From: CAZHLD01 sp964533185
GTDB lineage: Bacteria > Acidobacteriota > Terriglobia > Acidiferrales > UBA7541
DNA: 64,000 nucleotides
Assembly: GCA_964533185.1 (NCBI GenBank)
Contig: CAZHLD010000008.1
Location: 24,546-88,545, forward strand
Reading direction: 5' to 3'
The notes beneath the pieces were generated by a model. It worked only from the letters and a program-made list of their open reading frames with translations, made no database searches and was not told where the DNA came from. The translations under genes were made by a program, and so were the position numbers. Each line of letters starts with the position of its first letter. Within the stretch, counting starts at the first letter, position 1. This document shows, in pieces, positions 51,666 through 59,781 of this stretch.

Positions 51666-51740
51666 GCCGGTGTAGCTCAGGGGTAGAGCGAGGGTCTCAT
51701 AATCCCTAGGTCGTGGGTTCGAGTCCCACCGCCGGCACCA
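51666..51740 (+). tRNA. tRNA-Met (anticodon CAT)
   Basis: GCCGGTG pairs with CGCCGGC in the acceptor stem (one T-G pair), D-arm GCTC/GAGC, anticodon arm AGGGT/TCCCT with loop CTCATAA (anticodon CAT, one T-T mismatch at the stem base), TPsiC arm GTGGG/CCCAC with loop TTCGAGT, then ACCA encoded at the end. The T loop and the 3' CCA are canonical. It could be elongator Met or, if modified by TilS, Ile2. A mobile-element-rich region starts right after it. Confidence 0.93.
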
Positions 51741-51816
51741 CTCATTTTGCAGGTAGTTAGAGCCGCTCTCTCCGTATCCGCGTAGCCACCGCGTAGCCGA
51801 ATTCCTTCAGCTCGGT

Positions 51817-52062
51817 TGACCTGCTCCCCGAAAACTAGTCCAACCCGAATGTAGCTCTTCTGGGGTACAACAGCCAGCCGGAAGCTGGCACCAGGAGGAG
51901 CGATGAGGAAGAGCCGGTTCAGTGAGGAGCAGATCGTGGGGGTGTTGAAAGAAGCCGAAGCGGGCGTGCCGGTGGGGGAGATCTGCCGACGGCTGGGTGT
52001 GAGTGGTGTGACCTTGTACCGCTGGAGGGCGAAGTACGGCGGGTTGGAGGTATCCGAGGCGA
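51817..52062 (+). pseudogene. IS3-family insertion sequence remnant: left end and orfA start
   Basis: The left end begins near TGACCTGCTCCCCGA (51817), a typical IS3-family terminal repeat. An orfA frame starts at 51903 with AGGAGGAG upstream and gives RFSEEQIVGVLKEAEAGVPV and GEICRRLGVSGVTLYRWRAKYGG, the IS3 helix-turn-helix. It breaks at about 52062, where a piece of another transposase begins. No orfB or right end is present, so it is inactive. Confidence 0.85.
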
Positions 52063-52233
52063 ATCGACAAGTGGTCGCTGACGAGTTTACAACAACGCCT
52101 GGTGAAGACGGGTGGACGGCTGGTGAAGCACGCCCGGTACGACTGGTTGTGGTTGGCGGAGGGACACCTGACGCGGCGGCTGTTCGGCGCTATCGTGCGG
52201 CGGATTGCGGCACTGCCGGTGTCTGGCGGGTAA
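52063..52233 (+). pseudogene. IS1380-type transposase C-terminal remnant
   Basis: 57 codons in a different frame from the IS3 fragment. They read IDKWSLTSLQQRLVKTGGRL then VKHARYDWLWLAEGHLTRRLFGAIV and end RRIAALPVSGG before the TAA at 52231. W-S-L-T-x-L-x-x-x-L-x-x-x-G and the K-H-A-R-Y pattern are the C-terminal part of IS1380-family DDE transposases. The junction with the IS3 remnant is exact, so two elements were fused by recombination. The IS1380 right end may extend to about 52310 (GGAAGTGTCCGAGAAATG). Confidence 0.75.
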
Positions 52234-52506
52234 ATGCAGCGGGGCAGAAAACAAATTATAGTAGCGAAAGAAGAGGGGGCGGAAGTGTCCGAGAAATGGG
52301 GTTCCGGCGGGCGTTCCATCGCGTTTTGCGACCAGGACACCGGCGCTCTGGTAGTTTGTCTTGCGGATACTCGCCTGGCGAGTGGCAGAACGTCGAAAAA
52401 CTATTGAGGGCGAGGGAGGCAGGGTGTATACCTGACCCGCAGGAATCTTGAAATCGGAGATTCCGGCTAAATACGCTGGGATCAACACATAGATGATGGA
52501 TGGCTT

Positions 52507-52731
52507 ATGGAACGTTTTGAGAAACTAGTCAAAGAGGAAGTTAAGAAGCTCCTTGCTGACGAACCCGAAAAACAGGCTCGTGCCATGAAGCTGGCCAAGA
52601 AGGTCTTCGAGTGGCTTGATGAGGGCGGAGTGGACCGTATCGAGGAAGGGCTGAAAAAAGAGGTGTCATCGATTGAGAAGGCGTTTGCCGGGCAGGAAGA
52701 AAAGATCGCCCAGGGTTTCGAGGAGAAGTAG
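52507..52731 (+). CDS. small coiled-coil protein next to the Rad50-like gene
   Basis: 74 residues, fully helical and charged (FEKLVKEEVKKLLADEPEKQ, LKKEVSSIEKAFAGQEEKI). No known family. It ends 16 bases before the Rad50-like gene and the operon has the look of a three-gene system. A weak ribosome-binding site (GATGGATGGC) precedes it. Role unknown; it could be a small subunit or adaptor. Confidence 0.65.
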   Translation: MERFEKLVKEEVKKLLADEPEKQARAMKLAKKVFEWLDEGGVDRIEEGLKKEVSSIEKAFAGQEEKIAQGFEEK

Positions 52732-52747
52732 CAAGCCCAGATCAGCC

Positions 52748-54916
52748 ATGCCTCACGTAGCCAAATCGCTGAAAATCGCAGGATTCAGAGGGTTCAGCAT
52801 CGACGAGCAACTGAACCTTGCGCGCGAGTTGATTCTTCTGTTCGGCGACAATGGTTCTGGCAAGAGCAGCACCCTGTCAGCCATCGAATGGTGCCTCTTC
52901 GGCGATGTCGCCTTCATCCATTACGAAGGAAGGACCCGCGATGAGCTGATAAGCACGTTTCAGAACGAGGGCGCAGTCGAGCTAGTCCTTTCCGGCCCAG
53001 ATGGAGACGTTGCCCTTCGAAGAACAAAGGCCAAGAAGCGGGAGAAGACAGGCCTCACGGTAGTTCTCGCCGACGGAAAGACCGTGGAAGGCGAGCAGGC
53101 AGAACAAACTGTCTACAAGCTCTTCAGGCTCACATTCGACGATTTCATCCGTTCTACTTTCCTTCACCAGGAATCGATAAGAGGGTTGCTGACAGACCAG
53201 CCTCTTGAGCGGAACGCCGCCTTCGACCGCCTGTTCGGGCTCGATGCGCTCAGGAACATAACGGATGCGATTCGCCTCGTGAAGATTTCAGATCGCCAGC
53301 AGAAGCTCCAATCCAGGATCGACCAGCTTCAAGCGAACATCACGGCCAGCCTTGACGAAGCGAAGCGGAGGCTGGACAACAGTAGGAGGCAAGGAAAGCA
53401 GTCCGGCCTGTCAGACGCCCAATTCAAGCTGGACTTCGGCGCCTCGCTGGTCGAGGACATCACGTCTGATCTCCGTCGGATTGCCGAGGAGTCAGGGCTC
53501 GAACCCCCGGCAATAGAGAAGGTCGCATCTCTCAGTGCCTTGAGCGATGCCGCAGATACCATCCTCGGTCATGTCAAGAGGATTCGGAGGAAGCTTCCTG
53601 AGCAGACAAAAATCGATGAATTGACACAGGCGAGAACCCGGTGTTCTGCTGTGCTTTCCAACTACACAGCAAAGGCGTCAGACCTCGGCCTTAAGAAGCA
53701 GCGCTTCAGAGACTTCGAAAAAGAGCACGGCGATGCCGAGGCCATTGCCAAGCGCATTGAAACCAACCAGCGAAAATTTGACCAGCTCGAGGAAGAGCGG
53801 ACCGGCATCAAGTCTCGGTTGAAGGTCATGAAGGACGCGTTCCAATACCTTCGGGAGTCGAAGGATGCTCAGTGTCCTGTTTGCGGTCAGGCGATCATGC
53901 GGGAGAAGCTTCTGAAGCACTTGGAATCAGAGCTCGAAACCCACGAGTCCGAGGAGCTCAAAGGCATCGACGCAAAGATATCGAAGGCCCAGCAGGCTAA
54001 GACAGACTCCGAAAAAGAGCAGCGGGAGCACCAGAAGCTCTCTGACGAGCTGGCACGCGCTGAGCGCGACTCAGGCGCAGTTCTAAAAGAGGTTGCTGCA
54101 CTGCTCCAGAAGGTCATCACCCCCAAAGATGATCCAGAGGCAATGCTCAAGGACCGGCTGGCAGACCTCGATGCGCAAATCAAGAAGCTCGAGAAGCCCC
54201 TTCAGCAGCGGGAGGGCCAGCTCCAGCGTATTGAAGACCGGTGCGAAAAGACCGAGCGAATCGCCGAGGTCCTTAAGGAAGAGGAGAACATCCAGCGGTT
54301 GGAGAAACTCCTCCAGGGAAAAGACCTCCAGGCGCTCCGTGAGAAGATCGTCGAACTCGAATCGCTGCGCGAGGTTTTGGATGCAATCTCGCAGGCCGTT
54401 TCAAAAGTTCAGACAAATCTGGCTGGCAGCATGATCAAGAGCGCAAGCGAGGATATCCGTGCCTATTACAGAAGGCTCTGTAACCACCCGTACTACGAGG
54501 ATCTGCTGATCGACGTCGAACCCAGGACAGTCAAGGGAGTGCTGCGGAACGAGTATTCCATCAAGGTCGTCAACGAGAAGGATGTCGAAGAGACACTGGC
54601 AAGCCAGAAGCTGAGTACAGGCCAGATGAACTGCGTTGCGCTCGCCATCTACCTGGCCCTCGCGAAAAAAGACATCTACTCGCACGACTTAGGGTTTCTC
54701 ATCCTCGATGACCCTTCCCAGAATCTTGACACCTCACACAAGCAGGCACTCGCCGACATCCTCTTGGAGCTTGTGCCGCAGAAGCAGGTCATCGTCGCTA
54801 CTCATGACAAGGAGCTCCAGTCGATCTTGGAGCAAGGCTGCAAAGAGAAAGCCGCATTCGCTTATCGCTTCGGCCATTGGTCGAAGCAAGGCCCTGAGAT
54901 CCGGTGTGAGGCATGA
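52748..54916 (+). CDS. Rad50/SMC-like ATPase with zinc hook, candidate defence protein
   Basis: 722 residues from ATG 52748. Walker A LLFGDNGSGKSSTLSA is at residues 33-45, then a GRTRDELIS/FLHQESIRGLL lobe, long coiled coils with a zinc hook CPVCGQ (Cys376, Cys379), the signature LSTGQMNCVALAIYLAL at about 622, Walker B FLILDDPSQNLD (Asp654, Asp655), and a His-loop VIVATHDKE. This is the AAA-ATPase of the Rad50/RecF class. It overlaps a PD-(D/E)XK nuclease gene by 4 bases and follows a small coiled-coil gene. Such pairs occur in antiphage systems (Lamassu-type, for example), where the ATPase senses DNA and the nuclease acts. The defence role is inference. Confidence 0.85.
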   Translation: MPHVAKSLKIAGFRGFSIDEQLNLARELILLFGDNGSGKSSTLSAIEWCLFGDVAFIHYEGRTRDELISTFQNEGAVELVLSGPDGDVALRRTKAKKREKTGLTVVLADGKTVEGEQAEQTVYKLFRLTFDDFIRSTFLHQESIRGLLTDQPLERNAAFDRLFGLDALRNITDAIRLVKISDRQQKLQSRIDQLQANITASLDEAKRRLDNSRRQGKQSGLSDAQFKLDFGASLVEDITSDLRRIAEESGLEPPAIEKVASLSALSDAADTILGHVKRIRRKLPEQTKIDELTQARTRCSAVLSNYTAKASDLGLKKQRFRDFEKEHGDAEAIAKRIETNQRKFDQLEEERTGIKSRLKVMKDAFQYLRESKDAQCPVCGQAIMREKLLKHLESELETHESEELKGIDAKISKAQQAKTDSEKEQREHQKLSDELARAERDSGAVLKEVAALLQKVITPKDDPEAMLKDRLADLDAQIKKLEKPLQQREGQLQRIEDRCEKTERIAEVLKEEENIQRLEKLLQGKDLQALREKIVELESLREVLDAISQAVSKVQTNLAGSMIKSASEDIRAYYRRLCNHPYYEDLLIDVEPRTVKGVLRNEYSIKVVNEKDVEETLASQKLSTGQMNCVALAIYLALAKKDIYSHDLGFLILDDPSQNLDTSHKQALADILLELVPQKQVIVATHDKELQSILEQGCKEKAAFAYRFGHWSKQGPEIRCEA

Positions 54917-55401
54917 CCTACGAGGTTTACCAGCTGCTGGGAAAAATCAAAAAGCAGCACGGGCCGCAAGAGTTCGGCCGAATCTGCCAGGTCCTTCTAG
55001 AACTTACATTCAGGGAGACCGGGTTCAGGACAAGGGGCAGGCCTGTCGAAAGGCCTGATATTTCTGCTGAGCGCGGCCCTGAGAGCTACGCCGTAGAGGT
55101 CAAAGCTCCATCTGGGACTTCGGTTTCAATCACTCGGGATGATCTGGACGGGTTGAGAGATTTTGAGAACAAGGGGATAAATCCTGTTGTCGCTGTTCTC
55201 GCCTTCACCTCGAATCCTTCTTGGTTTCTGCTGAACGCCCGGAAGCTCAAACCAGGGAGGCACAACATCACTGCTCTGAGTCTGTATTCTGTTGCGGACT
55301 TGTCCCGAGAGATCAACGAAGCCTTTCCAGCCGTGCTGGACAGGTACTTCGACGTTGCCGTGACAAGAAAGTCGACGGGATTGTGGGAGAAGCTCGCATG
55401 A
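54913..55401 (+). CDS. PD-(D/E)XK nuclease-like effector of the Rad50-like operon
   Basis: 162 residues starting within the end of the ATPase gene (ATGA). The core RPDISAERGPESYAVEVKAPSG has PD at residues 48-49 and E-V-K at 62-64, the catalytic pattern of Mrr/PD-(D/E)XK restriction-like nucleases. A helical N-terminus (FGRICQVLLELTFRETGF) and a C-terminal alpha/beta region (NPVVAVLAFTSNPSWFLL) complete the fold. It is presumably the DNA-cutting partner of the ATPase. The exact family is not certain. Confidence 0.75.
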   Translation: MTYEVYQLLGKIKKQHGPQEFGRICQVLLELTFRETGFRTRGRPVERPDISAERGPESYAVEVKAPSGTSVSITRDDLDGLRDFENKGINPVVAVLAFTSNPSWFLLNARKLKPGRHNITALSLYSVADLSREINEAFPAVLDRYFDVAVTRKSTGLWEKLA

Positions 55402-55527
55402 CCATGTTAGGCTCAGCCTAGCTGAGAAAGCAACCAAGAATGACGGAACTTTTTCAGAACACTTTTTGTGACGCGTTGTTGTCGTCTTCCATCCTGGCGG
55501 ACCATACCCTTCCGCAAATCGGCATTG

Positions 55528-55743
55528 CTATGCAATCTCACTGTATGAGTAATCCGACTTTTTCACGAATTGGTCCAGGTAGCCGCCAAGGGAAGATGCC
55601 GACCGCAAGCCGTCGAATATCTCTTTTGGAACTCCATAATAGTGATACTCAGTTCCGTTGAGGAAGCGCACCCCTAACGTGTTTGTTGTGTCGTCATATC
55701 CGACAGCACTGACGTTCGAGGAAGACACTAGAAAATATTCCAT
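55528..55743 (-). CDS. KTSC-domain protein
   Basis: 71 residues from ATG 55743, with GGAGGAG 4 bases upstream (an ATG at 55755 is part of that site). SNVSAVGYDDTTNTLGVRFLNGTEYHYYGVPKEIFDGLRSAS is written in the family's usual order: a short beta meander (I see V-G-Y-D...L-G-V-R-F) and the Y-x-Y-x-x-V-P motif of KTSC domains. Such proteins are often linked to phage and plasmid regions; function unknown. It lies between the defence operon and the integrase, reading opposite to the operon. Confidence 0.75.
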   Translation of the reverse strand: MEYFLVSSSNVSAVGYDDTTNTLGVRFLNGTEYHYYGVPKEIFDGLRSASSLGGYLDQFVKKSDYSYSEIA

Positions 55744-55925
55744 ACTCTCCTCCATAGTTAGTTCAAGTTGCCCGTTGCCGTCTCCAATTGGTCACGGCCC
55801 GTAGATATTCGGGGGAGCAATCCGAAGTGTCGGCCCATAGTTCTGACACTTCCGGGTCACCGCTACTGGGACGCGGTTCGATCAACTGCACCCGCACGCG
55901 GCTGGGTATCTGGGCTAGAGTGTTT

Positions 55926-57122
55926 TCAATTGACCGACCGACTTCTTCCTGCGGCGATGTTTGTGGTCACCTTCTTATGAAACAGTACTATTGGATCGCG
56001 ATTCCACGCCCGCTCCAGGTTTGCTTCCAATTGGCGCTGCCGAGAACGCACCCAGGGACTGTAGTGTTCTTGGGTGATCTTAATATTGCTGTGGCCTAGC
56101 AAGATGGCCAGTTCCTCTGTGGGCACGCCTGCCAACAGCAACTCAACAGCGAAAGTGTCCCGAAAGCGGTGTGCGCAGCCGTTCTGAATACTCGCAAGTT
56201 GGAACAGTTTTCGGAGCGTTCGCTGCCAACTTCCGATAGAGGTATGCAGGGTAGACTTTCCCGTCCAAAAGAAATGCTCCTCGCTCAAACGCGGCAAGTC
56301 TTCCAATGCATTCGCAACGAAATCTGGAACCACGCAGTACACGGGCTGGCCCGTCTTCTGGGTGTACAGAAGAATCTTGTTCCCTGCGAGTCGGTCTGTC
56401 GTGAGACTCGTAACGTCGCCAATTCTCAATCCGGTGTACCGCAGCATGAGAATGAACGCGCGAAGACGAATAGCGTTGACCCGGCCAGTCTTGCCAGATT
56501 TGTCGGGATAGATGTTCACAGCGTCGAGAATGCGCTTCATTTCTTCCTGATTGTAAGGCAGCGTTGGACGTGGCCTCACTCTTGGTGCTCGTAGGTCTGT
56601 GGCTGGATTCTGGTCGACCCAGCGCCTGGTAAGAGCTGCTCGAAAGAACGCCTTTAGCCTCTCCAATTTCTTAGAACGAGTAAGGGCGCCTTCGGCCCAC
56701 TCTGCCTGAAACTCCTCAAGCCGGTCCAGGTCGAATTCTTGGAGGAATCGCAGCCCGTGCCTCTGGGCGAAGCTACACATTTGACGGCGAAGCAGTTCAT
56801 ATTTATAGATGGTCGGGGGGCACAGGTTTCGATTCCTAGCTTTCGCCACGAATTGGCCCCAAGCCTCTTCGAGTGAAATCGGACCTTCTTTGGGTTTGGG
56901 AATTGGTGCCGGCAGTTGTATCTCTGCAATCGCACAGCCTCCAGATATCCACGCCTGCGCTAACTGCTGCGCCCGACCCCAATCCGTCAGGTGCATAGAT
57001 TTGTGCACACGCCGACCCTTGATTCGCGCGTCGAACCAAATGGGACAATGGCAACACCAATGTCGGCGTCCGTCGCGCCGGTGCGAGCAGTGCTTCAGAT
57101 GTCTGCGATAGATGGCTAACAT
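55926..57122 (-). CDS. tyrosine recombinase / integrase of the integrative element
   Basis: 398 residues. A Cys/His-rich N-terminal Arm-binding part (HCSHRRDGRRHWCCHCPIWF) is followed by an SAM-like core-binding domain (about 80-185) and the catalytic domain. Active-site residues are R233 in YTGLRIGDV, K in YTQKTGQPV, H318-x-x-R321 in HRFRDTF, H344 in LLGHSNIKITQ, and the nucleophile Y354 in EHYSPW. All are intact, so it is probably active. The reading frame diverges from the KTSC gene by about 180 bases, and an excisionase-like gene lies next upstream. Confidence 0.92.
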   Translation of the reverse strand: MLAIYRRHLKHCSHRRDGRRHWCCHCPIWFDARIKGRRVHKSMHLTDWGRAQQLAQAWISGGCAIAEIQLPAPIPKPKEGPISLEEAWGQFVAKARNRNLCPPTIYKYELLRRQMCSFAQRHGLRFLQEFDLDRLEEFQAEWAEGALTRSKKLERLKAFFRAALTRRWVDQNPATDLRAPRVRPRPTLPYNQEEMKRILDAVNIYPDKSGKTGRVNAIRLRAFILMLRYTGLRIGDVTSLTTDRLAGNKILLYTQKTGQPVYCVVPDFVANALEDLPRLSEEHFFWTGKSTLHTSIGSWQRTLRKLFQLASIQNGCAHRFRDTFAVELLLAGVPTEELAILLGHSNIKITQEHYSPWVRSRQRQLEANLERAWNRDPIVLFHKKVTTNIAAGRSRSVN

Positions 57123-57164
57123 AGACGCACAAGTATATAACTATTAGTCATTACTAGACTAGAT

Positions 57165-57443
57165 CTATTTTCCGTGGACCCGCCGAGCCGCGCTTTCGGG
57201 AATTCGGAGCGTTATGTAGCGACGCTTGCAGCGTTCGGTTTGATTCCCGACAACCAACACGCCAGGTTCGTTGCGAAAGATCCGGCGAATCGTATCTTCG
57301 CTCAGCCTCCACAACTTCGCGAGTTCAGCCACCGTGTAGTGTCGCTCGCTAAACGCTCCAAGACTTGCTTCCGGTACTGGTTTGGGCATCCTCATTGGGA
57401 TGTCGTGCCTTCCCAAGCGTGGGGAAGGCTTCCCAAACCGCAT
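57165..57443 (-). CDS. excisionase-like helix-turn-helix protein
   Basis: 92 residues (or 76 from ATG 57395). YTVAELAKLWRLSEDTIRRIFRNEPGVL is the MerR/Xis-type wHTH opening; the ending YITLRIPESAARRVH is the usual wing and C-helix of excisionases. It lies 42 bases before the integrase, same strand, the standard place for a directionality factor. The N-terminal part with GKPSPRLGRHDIP is not conserved. Confidence 0.75.
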   Translation of the reverse strand: MRFGKPSPRLGRHDIPMRMPKPVPEASLGAFSERHYTVAELAKLWRLSEDTIRRIFRNEPGVLVVGNQTERCKRRYITLRIPESAARRVHGK

Positions 57444-57466
57444 CCTGCAGCCGGGCTACGCCCTAA

Positions 57467-57520
57467 ACGCCATAAGTCTGCTCTGCACTCCGGATGGGGT
57501 CCTTTTGGCGTTTATGGCGT
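57467..57520. repeat. inverted repeat between the excisionase-like and primase-tail genes
   Basis: ACGCCATAA (57467-57475) and TTATGGCGT (57512-57520) are a perfect 9-base inverted repeat with a 36-base loop. The same AAACGCCA/TGGCGTTT word is present again inside. It lies just past the stop at 57525 of the minus-strand gene and before the excisionase gene, so it could be a terminator or a Xis/integrase binding region. Confidence 0.55.
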
Positions 57521-57524
57521 ACCC

Positions 57525-57770
57525 CTACCGGGTGGCAAACCACCTTTCCGATGGCCTCCCGCCGGTCTGTTCGCGCTCACACCGAGCTAGGCCATGCTCC
57601 TCCAGGACACGCAGCGCGTTGCTTATTTCAGCTTCGCTCCGGTTGCGGCTGAAGATTTCCCGGATGTCAGTTCGTGTGAGCCCCTTCGGACTTTTGCGCA
57701 AACGCCGAAGGATGGTGTCAACAACATAGTCACCGGAGGCGTCGCCGAAGGTGTACCGGGCGGACGTCAT
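57525..57770 (-). pseudogene. wHTH tail of a DUF3987-type primase/helicase, remnant
   Basis: 81 residues from ATG 57770. They read ARYTFGDASGDYVVDTILRRL, TRTDIREIFSRNRSEAEISNAL and EHGLARCEREQTGGRPSERWF. This is the C-terminal winged helix seen at the end of DUF3987-type primase-helicases of mobile elements (Y-I-F-G-D-A-x-G-D-x-V-A...). No helicase domain is present, so the gene looks like a remnant. The next upstream short ORF (57730-57912) may be a frameshifted part of the same ancestor. Confidence 0.55.
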
Positions 57771-57912
57771 TGAGAAGCTCTGTCGCACCCTGCGGTGTCA
57801 GCCCGGAGACCTGCTCGCGTTCGCGCCAGAAAAGAAGGGCACGGTGGAGCGTGGTTCGCGACGAGCTCGTAAGTAGCGCGGGCGCATTGTCGAATTCAAA
57901 GGTACGTTTCAT
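57730..57912 (-). CDS. short ORF coupled to the Rep-like gene
   Basis: 60 residues from ATG 57912, which overlaps the Rep-like gene's TGA. GGAGGACGAGGA lies before the ATG, so translation is likely. The sequence FEFDNAPALLTSSSRTTLHRALLFWREREQ is followed by VSGLTPQGATELLNDVRPV; it ends in Arg-rich sequence. It overlaps the primase-tail frame by 41 bases; a frameshift could join them. No family is recognised. Confidence 0.5.
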   Translation of the reverse strand: MKRTFEFDNAPALLTSSSRTTLHRALLFWREREQVSGLTPQGATELLNDVRPVHLRRRLR

Positions 57913-58793
57913 TCCTCGTCCTCCTTCGGGCCGCGTGGAAATCGAATGCGGTCGTTGAGCCAGTCCTCAAGACTCTTTTTCATCCTGAATTCAAGGTCAG
58001 GCATTTCATTGCTGCTACGGGGCACCAAAAACTTCCTTTTGACGAAAGCCCATTGAGGAGGCTTAAACAACTTCGCCACGGCTTGAAGGCCACGTTCCCT
58101 GATGAGATAGCGTAATCCAGCTGCGGCGAGAAACTGGATGGCGTTGTCTGGCTTTGGCGAAGGCCGCAAATTGAAAAGATTCAACTTCCCCAGCAGGGCA
58201 ACCTCAAGATAACCGTGAATGTCGCGGAATTTCTCGAACTGAACGGCAGAACCCTTCAGTTGTACCTCAATGCGGGAGAGAACATCCCCGGGTCGAAGAA
58301 TCCGAGCCAGCGGATTTCGCTTCGCAGCAAGTTCCTTCCCCTTGTCGTAGAGCACGACCACCCTGCTCTTGGAATCCTGTATGTAGAAAGAGAGGGCCCC
58401 ACGTCGCCGGTGGATGCGATAGTTTTGGACGCCCCCTACGAAGCACGCCTCTGCAAGGTCAAAGACGGAAACGCCCAGGAGGTCAACGCAGAAATCTATG
58501 CGGTAGATGCGCGCTTTCGAGAGGTTGGGGATGACCTTCCGTAACACTTGTCGCGTCATTTGAAGACCGAGCCGAGCAACGCCGACGATCTCAACTTTGT
58601 TTATGCCAGTCCAGCGCCCATCGACGTACAGGATTATCGGCAATTCAGATGGGGTTTCGCGAAGGTCGAGGACGTGACGGTATCCGAATCTTCGTTGGCC
58701 CTTCTTCTTGGCCAACTCGAGAAACTCTTCAGAGATGTCTCTGCTGAGTAAGACTAGTTTATCGACCATCGGGCGTGGTCCCGCAAAGATCAA
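57909..58793 (-). CDS. replication initiation-like protein of the element
   Basis: 294 residues. A RIDFCVDLLGVSVFDLAEA stretch, a LSFYIQDSKSRVVVLYDKGKEL stretch and LSRIEVQLKGSAVQFEKF are the pattern of phage/plasmid replication initiation proteins (R-x-D-x-x-x-D..., Y-D-K-x-x-E, R-x-E-x-x-x-K). The tail LKEFW-like C-terminus is charged. I infer a rolling-circle type initiator, without proof of the catalytic Tyr. It starts right after a 10-base inverted repeat (58798-58855). Part of the integrase module, all on the minus strand. Confidence 0.6.
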   Translation of the reverse strand: MIFAGPRPMVDKLVLLSRDISEEFLELAKKKGQRRFGYRHVLDLRETPSELPIILYVDGRWTGINKVEIVGVARLGLQMTRQVLRKVIPNLSKARIYRIDFCVDLLGVSVFDLAEACFVGGVQNYRIHRRRGALSFYIQDSKSRVVVLYDKGKELAAKRNPLARILRPGDVLSRIEVQLKGSAVQFEKFRDIHGYLEVALLGKLNLFNLRPSPKPDNAIQFLAAAGLRYLIRERGLQAVAKLFKPPQWAFVKRKFLVPRSSNEMPDLEFRMKKSLEDWLNDRIRFPRGPKEDEE

Positions 58794-58797
58794 TTCT

Positions 58798-58855
58798 CAA
58801 GGTCACGAGTTTCTAGGTCGCAGCACAGGTTCTTTCACCATTCAGCGTGACCTTG
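58798..58855. repeat. 10-base inverted repeat just before the Rep-like gene
   Basis: CAAGGTCACG (58798-58807) and CGTGACCTTG (58846-58855) are a perfect inverted repeat with a 38-base spacer. The inner edge is 5 bases from the Rep-like ATG. It could be an initiator binding site, a nick region or an autoregulatory operator. Confidence 0.65.
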
Positions 58856-58971
58856 CGAGTTGAATTGTGAGGAAATGGCCTGCTTGTGTCGACGCCATTG
58901 ATTTGGACCAATTCGGGAGGGGCGAAGGTTCAGCGAAAAACCTGAGGGACGGACAGAAAACCTATTGCCAT

Positions 58972-59781
58972 CTAATGTCTCCTTTTCAGGAGTCTCCTTC
59001 CAAGTGGTAAGTAATCCTTGAGAATGGTGTTCGGGGACAGTAGCGTCTCGTTTCGATCATCTTCTTCGCACTTTATGATTCCCACGGCTAGCTGTCGAAC
59101 CGTCCATTCGAGGTTCTCCAGAGATGGTGGACGCTTCGAGTTTCTGTGAACGTCCGGCAGGTTTTCGAATGCAACTCCTCTGATGATGTGTTTGACCAAA
59201 TCGGCTTTGAACTTGGTCCCAATCAGAATTTGGAGCTCGCTGGTGCCCAGATGGAGTTGGTTCTTCACTAGCGCTCGCAACCTATGCAGTGGACGCTTCA
59301 GTTGCTCATAGCGGCGGGCGAGACGGATTGCCCTCTGACGACGTGCATCCCAATTCGGACGACGCGTTCGTCGAGCTGATTTCATTAGCTCAATGGGCTC
59401 GCCGCCAAGGAAGTCGGTGTACTTAGCTCCTGAGCGCTTTGCTTTTCGAGAGACCTCCTGCAGGGCTTGTAGAAAAACTTGATACAGAGCAGCGTCGCAA
59501 ACCACACGGACAGGCACACTTTTGTACGTAGCGACCTTGTAGGCCTCCGCCAGTTCTTGTTTCCAGTTTACTTGCTGCGTAGCAAACAACATCTGGTAGG
59601 TAGCCAGCCTTTTCTCTCTGAGCCGTCCCGAGAGGGAAAAGTCCAGGCTATGTTTGAATTCCGTAGATCTCTTTGCGTCTGCAACTGAAAACTGCGGCTT
59701 CCTCCAGACCGTCCGCGCCGCCTCCCCGATATCCTGCATCTGTGGAATCCGAGGAAAGCGTTGGATCTTTCTTTGTGCCAT
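58972..59781 (-). CDS. hypothetical protein of the integrative element
   Basis: 269 residues from ATG 59781 with GAGGAGG 6 bases upstream. Very basic and helical (RRQRAIRLARRYEQLKRPLHRL; SRKAKRSGAKYTDFLGGEP). No recognised domain; no Walker motif. It precedes the Rep-like gene by about 180 bases on the same strand and probably belongs to the element. A DNA-binding role would fit the charge, but is not shown. Confidence 0.6.
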   Translation of the reverse strand: MAQRKIQRFPRIPQMQDIGEAARTVWRKPQFSVADAKRSTEFKHSLDFSLSGRLREKRLATYQMLFATQQVNWKQELAEAYKVATYKSVPVRVVCDAALYQVFLQALQEVSRKAKRSGAKYTDFLGGEPIELMKSARRTRRPNWDARRQRAIRLARRYEQLKRPLHRLRALVKNQLHLGTSELQILIGTKFKADLVKHIIRGVAFENLPDVHRNSKRPPSLENLEWTVRQLAVGIIKCEEDDRNETLLSPNTILKDYLPLGRRLLKRRH

